Positions 17,998-27,452 of a stretch of 64,000 bases of DNA are shown here, in pieces (within the stretch, counting starts at the first letter, position 1; each line of letters opens with the position of its first letter). The notes beneath the pieces are model-generated. The model had not been told where the DNA came from. It did not search any database and saw nothing but the letters and a program-made list of their open reading frames with translations. A program made the position numbers and the translations under genes. The DNA comes from an uncultured Parafilimonas sp. (GTDB taxonomy: Bacteria; Bacteroidota; Bacteroidia; Chitinophagales; Chitinophagaceae), in contig CAIRZB010000108.1 in NCBI GenBank assembly GCA_903882935.1, forward strand, positions 1-64,000, in the 5' to 3' direction.

Positions 17998-18162
17998 CTT
18001 GCTATTTATTTGAGTGAAGGATTTAATACAGAAATACCTTAAGCAATTGTTTTCCCAGCGACTATACTAATAATTGCCATTGATTTTACAACAGTTATTT
18101 TGGGTGATTGAATTAGTGGAATTTTTTGCTCTATTCCAATGGGAATGGGCTTTTCTGTGAAG

Positions 18163-18549
18163 TTAGAAATTCAATTCTTCAAAAAGGATTTCCTTTACAA
18201 AAAGCCCTTCTTCTTTTTGGTCGTTGCCAATATTTGCCTGTATATAGCGTACACGGTAGGTAACTAAATAATCAAAAAGCTTTGATAGGTTTCTGCCAAC
18301 AATTTTTATCCTTTTAGTAGTGGTAAAAATCTCTATGCCTGTTTCATTATCAAAGTTTATTTCCGTAAAATAGGAATAAGGCAAAGCCCTACGGCTGCCT
18401 TCTTTCATTCTGAAATCAAGGCATGCCGGATGGCTTCTTATATTATCAATAGCGTAGTATTCGCTGCGGAAGTCATCTTCCGGCTCGTTTGATAACTCAT
18501 CCTTTGTAAGCCCCGGCCTACTCTGTTCTAGACGTTGCCTGAAGTCCAT
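18163..18549 (-). CDS. Hypothetical protein overlapping the relaxase gene
   Basis: A 128-residue soluble protein with mixed strands and helices (FTEINFDNETGIEIFTTTKRIKIVGRNLSKLFDYLVTYRV). Its start overlaps the 3' end of the relaxase gene by about 30 bases, so they are translationally linked. No known family. Confidence 0.6.
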   Translation of the reverse strand: MDFRQRLEQSRPGLTKDELSNEPEDDFRSEYYAIDNIRSHPACLDFRMKEGSRRALPYSYFTEINFDNETGIEIFTTTKRIKIVGRNLSKLFDYLVTYRVRYIQANIGNDQKEEGLFVKEILFEELNF

Positions 18550-21289
18550 ATTCTTTGATTTTTGTTTTTAATTTATCATACTTTTCAACTGCTTTTTCTT
18601 GCCATTGCCTGAATGTGGAAACGCGGTTTAATTCTTGCGCCTGGCCTTTGAGTTTTGCCATAAGTTCGGTCGCGGAAGTTCTTTGTGCGGAATGGCTGAT
18701 AGCTTGTTTTAAATGTTCCTTGTCATCGGTATAAATGGAAACCGCTTGTTTGCCCCTTGATACAGATACATAAAATTGCTCCATCGAAGAGGCCCTGAAT
18801 GTGGCCGAACTTTGGGAGATAATCACTTTATCGGCAGTTTTGCCTTGCGAAGAATGGGACGTTGTTACATAGCCCAAATTGAAATAACCAAAATCCTTTG
18901 AAATAGCCGAGCCGTTGGAAAGCTTGATATTGCCCTGTTTATCAAAACCATTGATACTAAATGTTGAGCCATTGAAGAGGTTTTTTCCATCATTGCATTT
19001 GCTATTTCCTGTAATGCGTATTTTGTCGCCTTCGGCCACAGCAATTTTTTTGGTATCGTATACACTAAAACGCGGGGCGGCCGTAAGTGGAACTGTATAG
19101 GATAAACCCTTTTCATCTTTGGCAGAAATCTTACCGTTTTCAGTGCCAGTTACTTCCAACTTAACGCCAGCTTTTACACCCTTTATATTTTGGTAGCAGA
19201 TTATGATATTGCCTTGCTTATAACTCTCCAGCTGTTGTTTTTGCGCTTCGGTGAGTTGCAAGTTTTTCAGCACGGTAAATTCGCGTTCTTCGCTGCCAAT
19301 AACTTTTTCTTCTTTTAGTTTCTGCCGGATGTTATTAGTAACTACTTCGCCTTCGGCGTGAGTCGGGGCAATTACCAGCACTTCATTGGTGGACTGTTTT
19401 TGTTTACCGTAAACCGAATTATAATAATCTTCTGAAATGGCTTTCACACGGTCGCTGCTATCGCTTATTTCATTGATTGCGCCGAGGTTATCTAATTTCT
19501 TAAAACCTTTTTCTATGCCGCCATGGGATAGCAGTTTTACCGCTTCGCGGTATTCAGCATTCTTTTGCCTTTGTATTTTATTCACTGTTACCGGATTAAT
19601 GCCAGTCTCTTGCTGCAATATGCGCATGGCATCCCCGCGTTCCACGCTGTTATGTTGTTTGGTATCGCCGGAGAGTATCACCCTTGCGCTTTGTTCTTTG
19701 GCAGTTGTAAGCACCTTATTCATATCCTTGTTAGAAAGCATGCCTGCTTCATCTATCCAAATCACCTGGTGCTTTAAGTCAGGGTGCATAAGCCTATCTT
19801 GGAGCAGCTTTGCGACTGTATCGGCATTTTCAAAACCTTCACTGCGCTGCACCCCACGGCTTGCTTCGCTTGACGGGGCAAACGCATAAATCTTTTTGCC
19901 GCTGGCAAGAATGCCTTGCTGCACTTCTTTCATAAGTGTTGTTTTACCCGTACCGGCTTTGCCGGTAATAATGGTAATGCCATCGGTGGAAGAAAGCGCA
20001 TGTTTCACAGCCGCTTTTTGCTGGTCGTTTAATTGTGGGTTTTTAGGCTCGTAATGCTCATTTATGGGGCGGAACTTATTTTTTGTTGCCGTGGCATTGA
20101 TGATAAGCTGCTTTTCTTCTTGCAGTGCCTCTTTAGTGGTTATGAACGTGCGCAAATTTTCTTGCGCAGAAAGTATGTTGCTATCCTTATCAAACTCTTT
20201 CTTTACCTGCTCTGGCACAGTTTTGCCGATAGAAGATTTTATGGCGGTTGCTAAAATTTCTTTATCACTGGCTACTGATTTTCTTTCCAAATGATGGTCT
20301 AATGAAAATTGCAAAGCCTCTTTAGCAACATTTGCTTTTTCCGGTTCGTAAACAACATCATTACTTCGTTGCTTTAAGTTCTGTAAAATTGCGAGTTCTT
20401 CTGTAGATAGCCGAGTTCGCCAATTCTCTTCTTGGGCTTCACTGCTAATCTCTGTCCGTTTGGCTTCGCGTGTTTTTGCGCCTATTTGTGATTTCTCTTT
20501 TCCATCGGTAATATTATGCTCCTTGGCATAGAGTTCAATCTCTTTGGTGCGCCGGGAAAATTCGTCAATGGTTTCTTTTTCCACGCCATTGAGTTCAAAA
20601 CAATTATTGGTTTTTTGCACCCCATATCCCAAATGCTGAAGCTTGTTTGCAAGCTTAGAATGAAACACCGCTTCATAGTAAGGGGCATCTTGTTTGAGTG
20701 GCTGAAACTGTCCGGCCTTCCATTTCTTTTCCTGAGTGTCGTAAGTGGCGTTAAATACAAAGCAATGGCTGTGCAGATGCGGATCGGGAACGCCCTCAAT
20801 AGGGCGTGTGGTAAAATGGGTAAATTCCCCGTATGCGATATTGCCAGTCATGCGGTTTTCATTTTTGCCTTTTCCGCGAACCCTGGCCTGCATGCCGCTT
20901 TCAACTTCTTGCATAGTTTCTCTTACAGAAGCTTGAAACGCGCTTAGGATTTCTTTTTTATCAGCATCACTTGCAAACGTGTAAGCAAGGCTTACTGATT
21001 TACTTGCGTTAAATGTAAAGTCATAGCCTACGGTTCTATCAGTGTCATTTCGGCCAGTGAGTGTTTTGCCATCGAGCGGGTTTATGTTATCACATAACGC
21101 AGCAAAATCCTTCTTTGCAATATCACCCGTAAGCCCCAATTGTTCAGCCGCTTTACCACCCCATCTTCCTATCGCAATACTGCCTTCTGAGTAATAATTA
21201 TGCTGCGCTGACAAGCCTTCTTTATAATAGGCTTCGCAGTAATATTTCTTAGCATCGTCAGCGGATTTATTCATAGTTATACGCAGCAT
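18518..21289 (-). CDS. MobF-family conjugative relaxase-helicase (TrwC/TraI-like)
   Basis: A protein of about 923 residues. The N-terminal relaxase domain has Tyr pairs (KKYY, residues 16-17, and AYY near 21) and the three-His metal site DPHLHSH at residues 171-175. The helicase domain has Walker A GKAGTGKT near residue 445, DEAGMLS as Walker B, and a C-terminal motif TTSHSSQGKT. It should nick the transfer origin, stay bound to the DNA 5' end and unwind it. ATG 21289 is preferred over GTG 21295, since family members begin ML-x-I. The origin of transfer is probably upstream of the gene but was not identified. Confidence 0.88.
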   Translation of the reverse strand: MLRITMNKSADDAKKYYCEAYYKEGLSAQHNYYSEGSIAIGRWGGKAAEQLGLTGDIAKKDFAALCDNINPLDGKTLTGRNDTDRTVGYDFTFNASKSVSLAYTFASDADKKEILSAFQASVRETMQEVESGMQARVRGKGKNENRMTGNIAYGEFTHFTTRPIEGVPDPHLHSHCFVFNATYDTQEKKWKAGQFQPLKQDAPYYEAVFHSKLANKLQHLGYGVQKTNNCFELNGVEKETIDEFSRRTKEIELYAKEHNITDGKEKSQIGAKTREAKRTEISSEAQEENWRTRLSTEELAILQNLKQRSNDVVYEPEKANVAKEALQFSLDHHLERKSVASDKEILATAIKSSIGKTVPEQVKKEFDKDSNILSAQENLRTFITTKEALQEEKQLIINATATKNKFRPINEHYEPKNPQLNDQQKAAVKHALSSTDGITIITGKAGTGKTTLMKEVQQGILASGKKIYAFAPSSEASRGVQRSEGFENADTVAKLLQDRLMHPDLKHQVIWIDEAGMLSNKDMNKVLTTAKEQSARVILSGDTKQHNSVERGDAMRILQQETGINPVTVNKIQRQKNAEYREAVKLLSHGGIEKGFKKLDNLGAINEISDSSDRVKAISEDYYNSVYGKQKQSTNEVLVIAPTHAEGEVVTNNIRQKLKEEKVIGSEEREFTVLKNLQLTEAQKQQLESYKQGNIIICYQNIKGVKAGVKLEVTGTENGKISAKDEKGLSYTVPLTAAPRFSVYDTKKIAVAEGDKIRITGNSKCNDGKNLFNGSTFSINGFDKQGNIKLSNGSAISKDFGYFNLGYVTTSHSSQGKTADKVIISQSSATFRASSMEQFYVSVSRGKQAVSIYTDDKEHLKQAISHSAQRTSATELMAKLKGQAQELNRVSTFRQWQEKAVEKYDKLKTKIKEYGLQATSRTE

Positions 21290-21541
21290 TTTCACTCATT
21301 TCTACACATATTAAGTGGTCATTTTTAGACTACAAAATATTGGTCTAACGTGGTGCAACGTGGTGTTATATGGTGTTTTGAAACCAGCAGTTTTCCAACC
21401 TTATTTAATTATACCGCACATGAGGAAAGCGCGATATTATAACTCCAAAAAACGGCACTATGGTTCGGGAAAATCTACTTTAATTTGGCAACGACTTTTG
21501 ATAAACTTGCCTTTTATGTCGATTATGTTTAGATAGCTGTC

Positions 21542-22534
21542 ATGATTAATCGAAGAAACCCTTGCAAGGCCAATAGTTTAATAGAAACTCCTAAAGATAT
21601 TTTTAGGAGAGGTTTTACGCTCATAGAACTTTCGATTGTGCTAGTCATAATCGGCCTTATTGTCGGCGGGATATTAGTCGGGCAAGATTTAATTGCAGCC
21701 GCAGCTATTCGCGCACAGATTACACAGATTGAACGTTATAACACTGCTGTAAATACCTTCCGTGGAAAGTATGGCTATTTACCGGGTGATATTCCAGACC
21801 CACAGGCAAGCCAGTTTGGTTTCTCGGCGCGCGGGCAATATGCGGGTGAGGGCGATGGCGATGGGATTATCATGGGGCTTTTTGCAAATGCTCCTAACTC
21901 AAACGCAGGGGGAGCGCAATCCATGGCTGGGGAAAACGCCATGTTCTGGGAAGATTTGAGCACAGCAAAGCTTATTGACCAAACATTTAATACTGCCACA
22001 TCAACAGCTATTCAAGCTTGCTTAACCGACGTTACCAATACATCTAAATATTATCCTCAGGCGAAACTGGGAAATAATAATTTTGTATTTGTTGTAAGCG
22101 ACGGCTATTACCCTGCCGGTGGGCCGTGGGTTGGTTCAGGTGTTAATTACTTTAATGTTTCTGCTCCCAATCTTGCAATAAGCGGTCAATGCTCAAGTGG
22201 TTACGGACAAATACGCTTTACTGGACAAACCACCTTTGGCATAAGTGTAAATCAGGCAGCATTAATAGACACTAAAATAGACGATGGCTTGCCACAATCC
22301 GGTAAAGTAATGGCCCAAACTGTTATAGGATGGACTTTAGTGTGGGCTTCAAGCGCACCTAATGGTTTTAGCAATGGGTTACATGGAATTGCTGGCCCTG
22401 CTTACACAACAATGACGCCCGGTACTTCTACCACCTGTTATGACAATGGCAGTGGAAGTGGAGCAATGCAATATTCCACGGGTCAAAATAACGGCGCAGG
22501 CTTAAACTGCGCACTCAGTTTTAAGTTTCAGTAA
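21542..22534 (+). CDS. Prepilin-like protein 3
   Basis: A 330-residue protein with a 24-residue leader ending FRRG|FTLIELSIVLVIIGL and the conserved segments YGYLPGDIPDPQASQFGFSARG, GDGDGIIMG, MFWEDLSTAKLIDQTFN, DGLPQSGKV, STTCYDNGSG and a terminal NCALSFKFQ. It begins a three-gene operon (4- and 5-base gaps to the next two). A perfect inverted repeat (CTCCTAAA/TTTAGGAG, 21588-21609) lies in the leader codons. It runs divergently from the relaxase gene about 250 bases away. Confidence 0.82.
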   Translation: MINRRNPCKANSLIETPKDIFRRGFTLIELSIVLVIIGLIVGGILVGQDLIAAAAIRAQITQIERYNTAVNTFRGKYGYLPGDIPDPQASQFGFSARGQYAGEGDGDGIIMGLFANAPNSNAGGAQSMAGENAMFWEDLSTAKLIDQTFNTATSTAIQACLTDVTNTSKYYPQAKLGNNNFVFVVSDGYYPAGGPWVGSGVNYFNVSAPNLAISGQCSSGYGQIRFTGQTTFGISVNQAALIDTKIDDGLPQSGKVMAQTVIGWTLVWASSAPNGFSNGLHGIAGPAYTTMTPGTSTTCYDNGSGSGAMQYSTGQNNGAGLNCALSFKFQ

Positions 22535-22538
22535 TCTT

Positions 22539-23423
22539 ATGAACGATAATAAAAATAATTCTGGCTTTACCCTCATTGAAATGAGCATTGTTTTGGTCAT
22601 CATTGGCCTAATTGTCGGCGGGATATTGGTAGGACAGGATTTAATAGCAGCTGCTGCCATTCGTGCGCAGATTTCACAGATAGAACGTTACAATACTGCC
22701 GTAAATACTTTTCGTAATAAATACGGCTATTTACCGGGTGACATACCCGACCCTCAAGCAAGCAGCTTTGGCTTTGCTGCAAGAGGTGTTTATGCCGGTG
22801 AGGGAGATGGCAATGGTATAATCGAAGGTATATATAGCTCAAATGCCGCAGGGCATAATGTAGGGGTTATGCTTTCTGCAGGCGAAACTGCCATGTTTTG
22901 GGTAGATTTAGCAACGGCTAATCTTATAGATGGTGCATTCAACACTGCTACTTCTATAGCTCCTGTTAGCGGTAGCGGTTCAACTATTGATCTCTATATG
23001 CCTAATGCTAAAATTGGCAGCGGCAATTATATTTACGATTATAGTTTTAATGGGATAAATTATTACGGCATTTCAAGCAATTTAGTTTTTGTAGCAGGAT
23101 GGAACCCAAGCTCTACGCCGGGTTTAACGGTACAGCAAGCATACAATATTGATAAAAAAATCGATGACGGATTGCCTCAATCAGGGAGCGTCACTGCGCA
23201 ATATGATAATCATAACCAAAATACTCTTCTTGCTGCGTGGGCTGCGGGCGGAGGATTACAAGGCGCAAATAGCGGCGGCCCTTACCATGTGGCTACCACG
23301 TCAGCAACTCCTTATGCGACGACTAACTGCTATGATAATGGCGGAAATACAGGAACACAGCAGTATTCTACCGCGCAAAATGCTACTGCCGTAAACTGCG
23401 CACTCAGTTTTAAATTTCAGTAA
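22539..23423 (+). CDS. Prepilin-like protein 4
   Basis: A 294-residue paralogue with leader MNDNKNNSG|FTLIEMS. It shows YGYLPGDIPDPQASSFGFAARG, GDGNGIIEG, TAMFWVDLATANLIDGAFN, VQQAYNIDKKIDDGLPQSG, TNCYDNGGNTG and ends NCALSFKFQ. The N-terminal 60 residues and the C-terminal Cys loop are almost the same as in the neighbours, while residues about 140-240 diverge. Second gene of the pilin operon, no Shine-Dalgarno site. Confidence 0.82.
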   Translation: MNDNKNNSGFTLIEMSIVLVIIGLIVGGILVGQDLIAAAAIRAQISQIERYNTAVNTFRNKYGYLPGDIPDPQASSFGFAARGVYAGEGDGNGIIEGIYSSNAAGHNVGVMLSAGETAMFWVDLATANLIDGAFNTATSIAPVSGSGSTIDLYMPNAKIGSGNYIYDYSFNGINYYGISSNLVFVAGWNPSSTPGLTVQQAYNIDKKIDDGLPQSGSVTAQYDNHNQNTLLAAWAAGGGLQGANSGGPYHVATTSATPYATTNCYDNGGNTGTQQYSTAQNATAVNCALSFKFQ

Positions 23424-23428
23424 TACCC

Positions 23429-24352
23429 ATGAAGGATAATAAAAATAATTCTGGCTTTACCCTCATTGAAATGAGTATTGTGCTTGTTATTATCGGCCTC
23501 ATCGTCGGCGGGATATTGGTAGGTGTGGATATGGTAAATGCCGCAGCAATACGCGCGCAGATTAGTCAAATTGAAAAATATAATACGGCAGTACATACCT
23601 TTCAAAGCAAATATGGCTATCTGCCGGGAGATATTCCAAACCCTTACGCAAGCCAATTCGGTTTTCAGTCTCGAGGCAATTATCCGGGCACGGGAGATGG
23701 AAACGGCATACTTCAAGGATTTGATCCGGGGGATGGGTATGCCAATGGCCTTTTCGAAAATGGTGAGACCACCATGTTCTGGGTAGATTTAAGCACCGCG
23801 AATCTCATTGACGGGACATTCAATACCGCCAGCGGCTATACTATGCCACTTTCTACTGTCACAGCGGCAACCACCCCAAGCCTGAATAATTACTTTCCCA
23901 CTGCCAAAATAGGCAATAGTAATAATGTGATCGTATGGAGTGGGGGGCTTAATTACTACTCGACCGCACACAATACCGGCGACAGCATTAATTATTTTGC
24001 TGTTACCGGAATTTCTGCAATGACTAATCAACATGCCTACCTAATCAGCCCATCTTTTATGAGTATTACGGTGGCACAGGCTTATGCTATAGATAGTAAA
24101 ATAGATGATGGTTACCCTATGACAGGAAAGGTTCTGGCGGTGGGCCCGCGGTGGTATAATAGCAGTTTAGCAGGACAAGGAGCTAATAGCGCGCCTTCTA
24201 CAGCAGCAACACCGGGTTCCACCACCACTTGCTTTGATAACAGCAGTGCAAGCGGCGGCACGCCAGGTGTTACAGGTGCTACCCAGCATTATTCCCTTGA
24301 GATGAGTAGTGGTGCAAATGTGAACTGCGTGCTCAGCTTCAGTTTTCAGTAA
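23429..24352 (+). CDS. Prepilin-like protein 5
   Basis: A 307-residue paralogue with leader MKDNKNNSG|FTLIEMS, nearly identical in its first 15 codons to the previous gene. The central part is unique (a Thr/Ala/Tyr-rich stretch and NYFPTAKIGNSNNVIVW). It ends NCVLSFSFQ after TTCFDNSSASGG. Last gene of the operon; a methyltransferase gene converges from the right 77 bases on. Confidence 0.82.
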   Translation: MKDNKNNSGFTLIEMSIVLVIIGLIVGGILVGVDMVNAAAIRAQISQIEKYNTAVHTFQSKYGYLPGDIPNPYASQFGFQSRGNYPGTGDGNGILQGFDPGDGYANGLFENGETTMFWVDLSTANLIDGTFNTASGYTMPLSTVTAATTPSLNNYFPTAKIGNSNNVIVWSGGLNYYSTAHNTGDSINYFAVTGISAMTNQHAYLISPSFMSITVAQAYAIDSKIDDGYPMTGKVLAVGPRWYNSSLAGQGANSAPSTAATPGSTTTCFDNSSASGGTPGVTGATQHYSLEMSSGANVNCVLSFSFQ

Positions 24353-24429
24353 AATACATTCTCAGTGATTCGGTTGTACTAAGCTTATTCTCTTTATGAT
24401 AAGTAAAGCCTCAGTCATGCAGAATAAAA

Positions 24430-25542
24430 TTAGCCATACATGTTAGTAAAAAGGCTTGCCTTTATCTTTCTTGCCAAGTGAAAAGCAAAATTGACCGGAA
24501 CGGCGTTGCCCACCATTTTATAACCGTCAAGAATATTATGGTAGCTGAACATATAACTGTCGGGAAAGGTCTGTACGCGGGCGCATTCACGCACAGAAAG
24601 CCTTCGGTACAAATGCTCCTGGCCCGGCACAAATATTCTTTGGCTTGGGGTAATAAATTGCATTTTTGGTGCTTGCGGGTGAAGCGGGGCATGCCTCCCG
24701 CCAGCTTGAATCGTATATGAAGGTTCATGCCATGAACGAACGCGGTTTCTTGACATGTAAAGTGTCGAAAAATCACCGGTCATATATTCGTGATTTACTA
24801 TTTCTAAAGCATCACCGTTTGTCCTATTGCCAAACATTGCAGGCAATGCCGAATGCTGTAAATCTGAAATGCTTTCTTGCAATGTCAATTTCTTGTCGCT
24901 TTGCTCTGGAAATTGAAAACTACATCCCAACTTCTTTTTATTAAAGCCAATAATAATAACACGGTAACGGTCTTGGGGTACTCCATAATCATGGGCGTTG
25001 AGAAGCTTGTAATTTACATTATAACCGGCCGCTTCCAATTGCTCTAAAATAGCTTTGAATGCATTGAAATGTTTTTTATGCAGAATGCCCGGAACATTCT
25101 CTGCTAAGAAGAAGCTGGGCTGCTTTTCTTTCAAGATACGGATATATTCATAAAATAGCCTTCCGCGATTGTCCTCTATGCCGCGACTCGCGCCGGCCTC
25201 ACTCCAGCTTTGGCAAGGCGGCCCGCCAATAATACCATCCACTTCGGGAATTTCCGAAGCCTTAATTTCAACTATGCTTCTTTTATCAAGATAAGTTTGC
25301 GGAAAATTATAATTGAATGTTGGCCATATTTTGGGGTCATATTCGTTAGCCCAAACAGTTTTGAAACCCGCCTTTTTAAAACCGAGGTCAAGCCCTCCGG
25401 CTCCCGAAAATAGCGATGCAATCGTAAGCTGTCTATCTTGTACAAATTCTGAATTACCAAGTGAATGTTTTTTGCTGACTGGAAATTTGGGTAGGAAAGC
25501 AGGTTTTGTTACCTCTGGTGTTCTTAAGAGAAAGGAACTCAT
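24430..25542 (-). CDS. DNA (cytosine-5) methyltransferase, orphan
   Basis: A 370-residue enzyme transferring a methyl group from SAM to cytosine C5. Motifs in order: SLFSGAGGLDLGFKKAGF (I), GGPPCQSWSEAGASRG (IV, catalytic Cys), AENVPGI (VI), DYGVPQDRYRVIIIGFN (VIII), ECARVQTFPDSYMF and VGNAVPVNFA (IX-X). ATG 25542 is preferred to GTG 25548 because AGGGGGTG lies just upstream as a Shine-Dalgarno site. No restriction endonuclease partner is next to it, so it may protect the element from restriction or be a regulatory orphan. Recognition sequence cannot be read from the protein. Confidence 0.88.
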   Translation of the reverse strand: MSSFLLRTPEVTKPAFLPKFPVSKKHSLGNSEFVQDRQLTIASLFSGAGGLDLGFKKAGFKTVWANEYDPKIWPTFNYNFPQTYLDKRSIVEIKASEIPEVDGIIGGPPCQSWSEAGASRGIEDNRGRLFYEYIRILKEKQPSFFLAENVPGILHKKHFNAFKAILEQLEAAGYNVNYKLLNAHDYGVPQDRYRVIIIGFNKKKLGCSFQFPEQSDKKLTLQESISDLQHSALPAMFGNRTNGDALEIVNHEYMTGDFSTLYMSRNRVRSWHEPSYTIQAGGRHAPLHPQAPKMQFITPSQRIFVPGQEHLYRRLSVRECARVQTFPDSYMFSYHNILDGYKMVGNAVPVNFAFHLARKIKASLFTNMYG

Positions 25543-26010
25543 ATTCACCCCCTGAAAAATTCAACATGGTGGTCTTCAAAGCTTCCTTAATAATAAAACA
25601 CATGGCGGCGGGTTAAAATCCTTGTCCCGAAAAACAGAACTATGGTTCGGCAGATTTGCGGCCAAATCATTGAAATGCTTTCTTGTGGCTTCATTGCTGC
25701 GCTAATAACCTACCGTTCCAGCCCCCTCTTAGACCTTTTTTTTCAAGCTGTTAATGGTGGGGCTTCGGATGCATAGAGGTTTGGTTGTCCTGTTTCTTTA
25801 TCCGTTTCTCACTTTGCAAAGACTACTTACCCCGTCCTTTTTATGTGAGGCATAAAGCCGCTGCCGTGCCGGTAAACCTGCCAACACGGTTTCCGCTATG
25901 CAGACCCTCCGTGTTTCGGTTGACCGGTAAAGCTCCGCCACGTCTTAGCAGCTTTTGAGTTGCCCCCATAAGGACGCAATGAAGCAGCCTTAAAAACAAG
26001 GAGAAAGAAC
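25543..26010. other. Intergenic region upstream of the ArdC block
   Basis: No gene is seen in these 470 bases. The right half (about 25855-25985) is GC-richer and has inverted motifs (CCGTG...CACGG near 25863-25890, and GCCGGTAAACC with GACCGGTAAAGC), so it may form a structured leader or be an origin-like site. AAGGAGAAAGAAC before the next ATG is a strong Shine-Dalgarno site. Confidence 0.45.
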
Positions 26011-26211
26011 ATGAGTAATACAGAAACAGAAAATACCACTGGCAAAGCACCTACCCACACGGCTTATCAAATACGCGAAAACGGCGATAGAGGATACTGG
26101 ACACGCATCGGGGCAGCATGGGCACACAGGGATGGCAAAGGCTTCAATATTCAGCTCGATGCAGTACCGCTTGATGGCAAAATCACCCTTCGGGTTCCAT
26201 CGGAAGAATAA
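26011..26211 (+). CDS. Small conserved hypothetical protein next to ardC
   Basis: A 66-residue protein with the pattern YWTRIGAAWAHRDGKGFNIQLDAVPLDGKITLRVP. Small proteins with this pattern accompany ardC-like genes on proteobacterial plasmids. A strong Shine-Dalgarno site (AAGGAG) lies 8-10 bases before the ATG. Function unknown. Confidence 0.65.
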   Translation: MSNTETENTTGKAPTHTAYQIRENGDRGYWTRIGAAWAHRDGKGFNIQLDAVPLDGKITLRVPSEE

Positions 26212-26270
26212 TAACACTCCCACCTGGGCGGGCTTTAAGTCCGCCCAACAACGAAAGGAATCATTAGGCC

Positions 26271-27164
26271 ATGAGCAACAAAACGGATATTTACGATACT
26301 GTAACTAACAAAATCATTGCTGATTTAGAACGCGGAAATCTGACATGGTTGCAGCCTTGGCAGGCTCAACATCATGCTGGGCATATTTGCCGGCCACTTC
26401 GTGCAAGTGGTGAAGCCTATCGTGGTGTAAATGTGCTGATGCTTTGGGCTTCCGCCCTAGAGCATGGGTTTAATAACCCGATATGGCTAACCTATAAACA
26501 GGCTTCCGCATTAAACGCGCATGTTAAAAAAGGCTCGGAAGGCTCACTTGTGGTTTATGCGGATAGTTTTACCAAGAACGGCACGGATGAAAACGGCACA
26601 GAAGTTGAAACTGCCATCCCGTTTATGAAAGCCTATACGGTTTTTAATGCGGAACAGGTGAACGGATTACCAAGCCATTTTTATGAAATCCCAACAACGG
26701 TTAATAAAGAAAATGCACGGTTTGAATCCGTTGAAAAGTTCTTCTCTGCTACCCACGCTAAAATCCAGCATGGCGGAAACGAGGCTTTTTATAGCACTTC
26801 GGGCGACATCGTACAAATGCCCCCTATCGAAACCTTCCTGGATTCTGAAAGCTATTATGCCACGCTTGCCCATGAAATGACCCATTGGACACGCCATGAA
26901 ACACGGCTTGACCGAAATCTTGGTGGCAAACGTTTTGCTGATACCGGCTATGCCATGGAAGAACTGGTTGCTGAAATCGGTGCCGCCTTCTTATGCGCGG
27001 ACCTCGGTATTACCCCCGAAACTCGCGAAGACCACGCCGCCTATATTGCTTCATGGCTCAAAGCATTACGTAATGACAAACGCGCCATTTTTACTGCAGC
27101 CAGCCATGCTCAGAAAGCAGCCGACCATCTTCACGGCTACCAGCCTAAGCAGGGAGCCTTTTGA
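26271..27164 (+). CDS. ArdC-like antirestriction protein (DUF1738 + zincin metallopeptidase)
   Basis: A 297-residue protein. The N-terminal ssDNA-binding region (about 1-130) has LERGNLTWLQPW and a GVNVLMLW motif. The C-terminal zincin has HEMTH near residue 201 and a downstream Glu in EELVAEIGAAFL as third metal ligand. ArdC proteins bind incoming single-stranded DNA and protect plasmids from host restriction on entry (family knowledge). It is preceded by AAAGGA. The neighbourhood points to a proteobacterial plasmid or island as source. Confidence 0.82.
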   Translation: MSNKTDIYDTVTNKIIADLERGNLTWLQPWQAQHHAGHICRPLRASGEAYRGVNVLMLWASALEHGFNNPIWLTYKQASALNAHVKKGSEGSLVVYADSFTKNGTDENGTEVETAIPFMKAYTVFNAEQVNGLPSHFYEIPTTVNKENARFESVEKFFSATHAKIQHGGNEAFYSTSGDIVQMPPIETFLDSESYYATLAHEMTHWTRHETRLDRNLGGKRFADTGYAMEELVAEIGAAFLCADLGITPETREDHAAYIASWLKALRNDKRAIFTAASHAQKAADHLHGYQPKQGAF

Positions 27165-27452
27165 GCAGAATGCCACTTATTACCATCGACTAAAAATACT
27201 ATTGCTGGACGGACAGTCCATCCTATTCCTATTGATTGATTGCCTGGCAAAGCTTGGGAAGTGCCGATGCTTCTTTTCCCCCTGAAGCACAGAATCCATA
27301 CACGGATTTTTTTGATAGATTTTATTAAGTAGTTTTTGGAACAGATGCGGTAATTGCACGTGCTCACGCGCACGTTGCATGTGTATGGTGACTCTGCTCC
27401 AATGGGAGTGCTCAAGGTGAGCGACCTTAACCAATTTTACGGAGTCAGAGTC
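27165..27452. other. Left flank of the IS110-family transposase, possible bridge-RNA region
   Basis: About 290 non-coding bases. They contain inverted repeats GGAC/GTCC near 27210 and an imperfect hairpin around TGCACGTGC...GCGCACGTTGCA at about 27355-27380. IS110 elements encode a structured bridge RNA in a non-coding end, and this stretch directly upstream of the transposase is the expected place for it. The exact IS end is not resolved. Confidence 0.4.

Noticed and set aside
15600-24352. A complete type IV pilus or type II secretion locus
   Set aside because: Only subunit-like genes are present; no ATPase, inner-membrane platform, peptidase or secretin genes were found.
24430-25542. A full type II restriction-modification system around the cytosine methyltransferase
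   Set aside because: Neighbours are a prepilin gene and an intergenic region; no endonuclease-like gene is adjacent.
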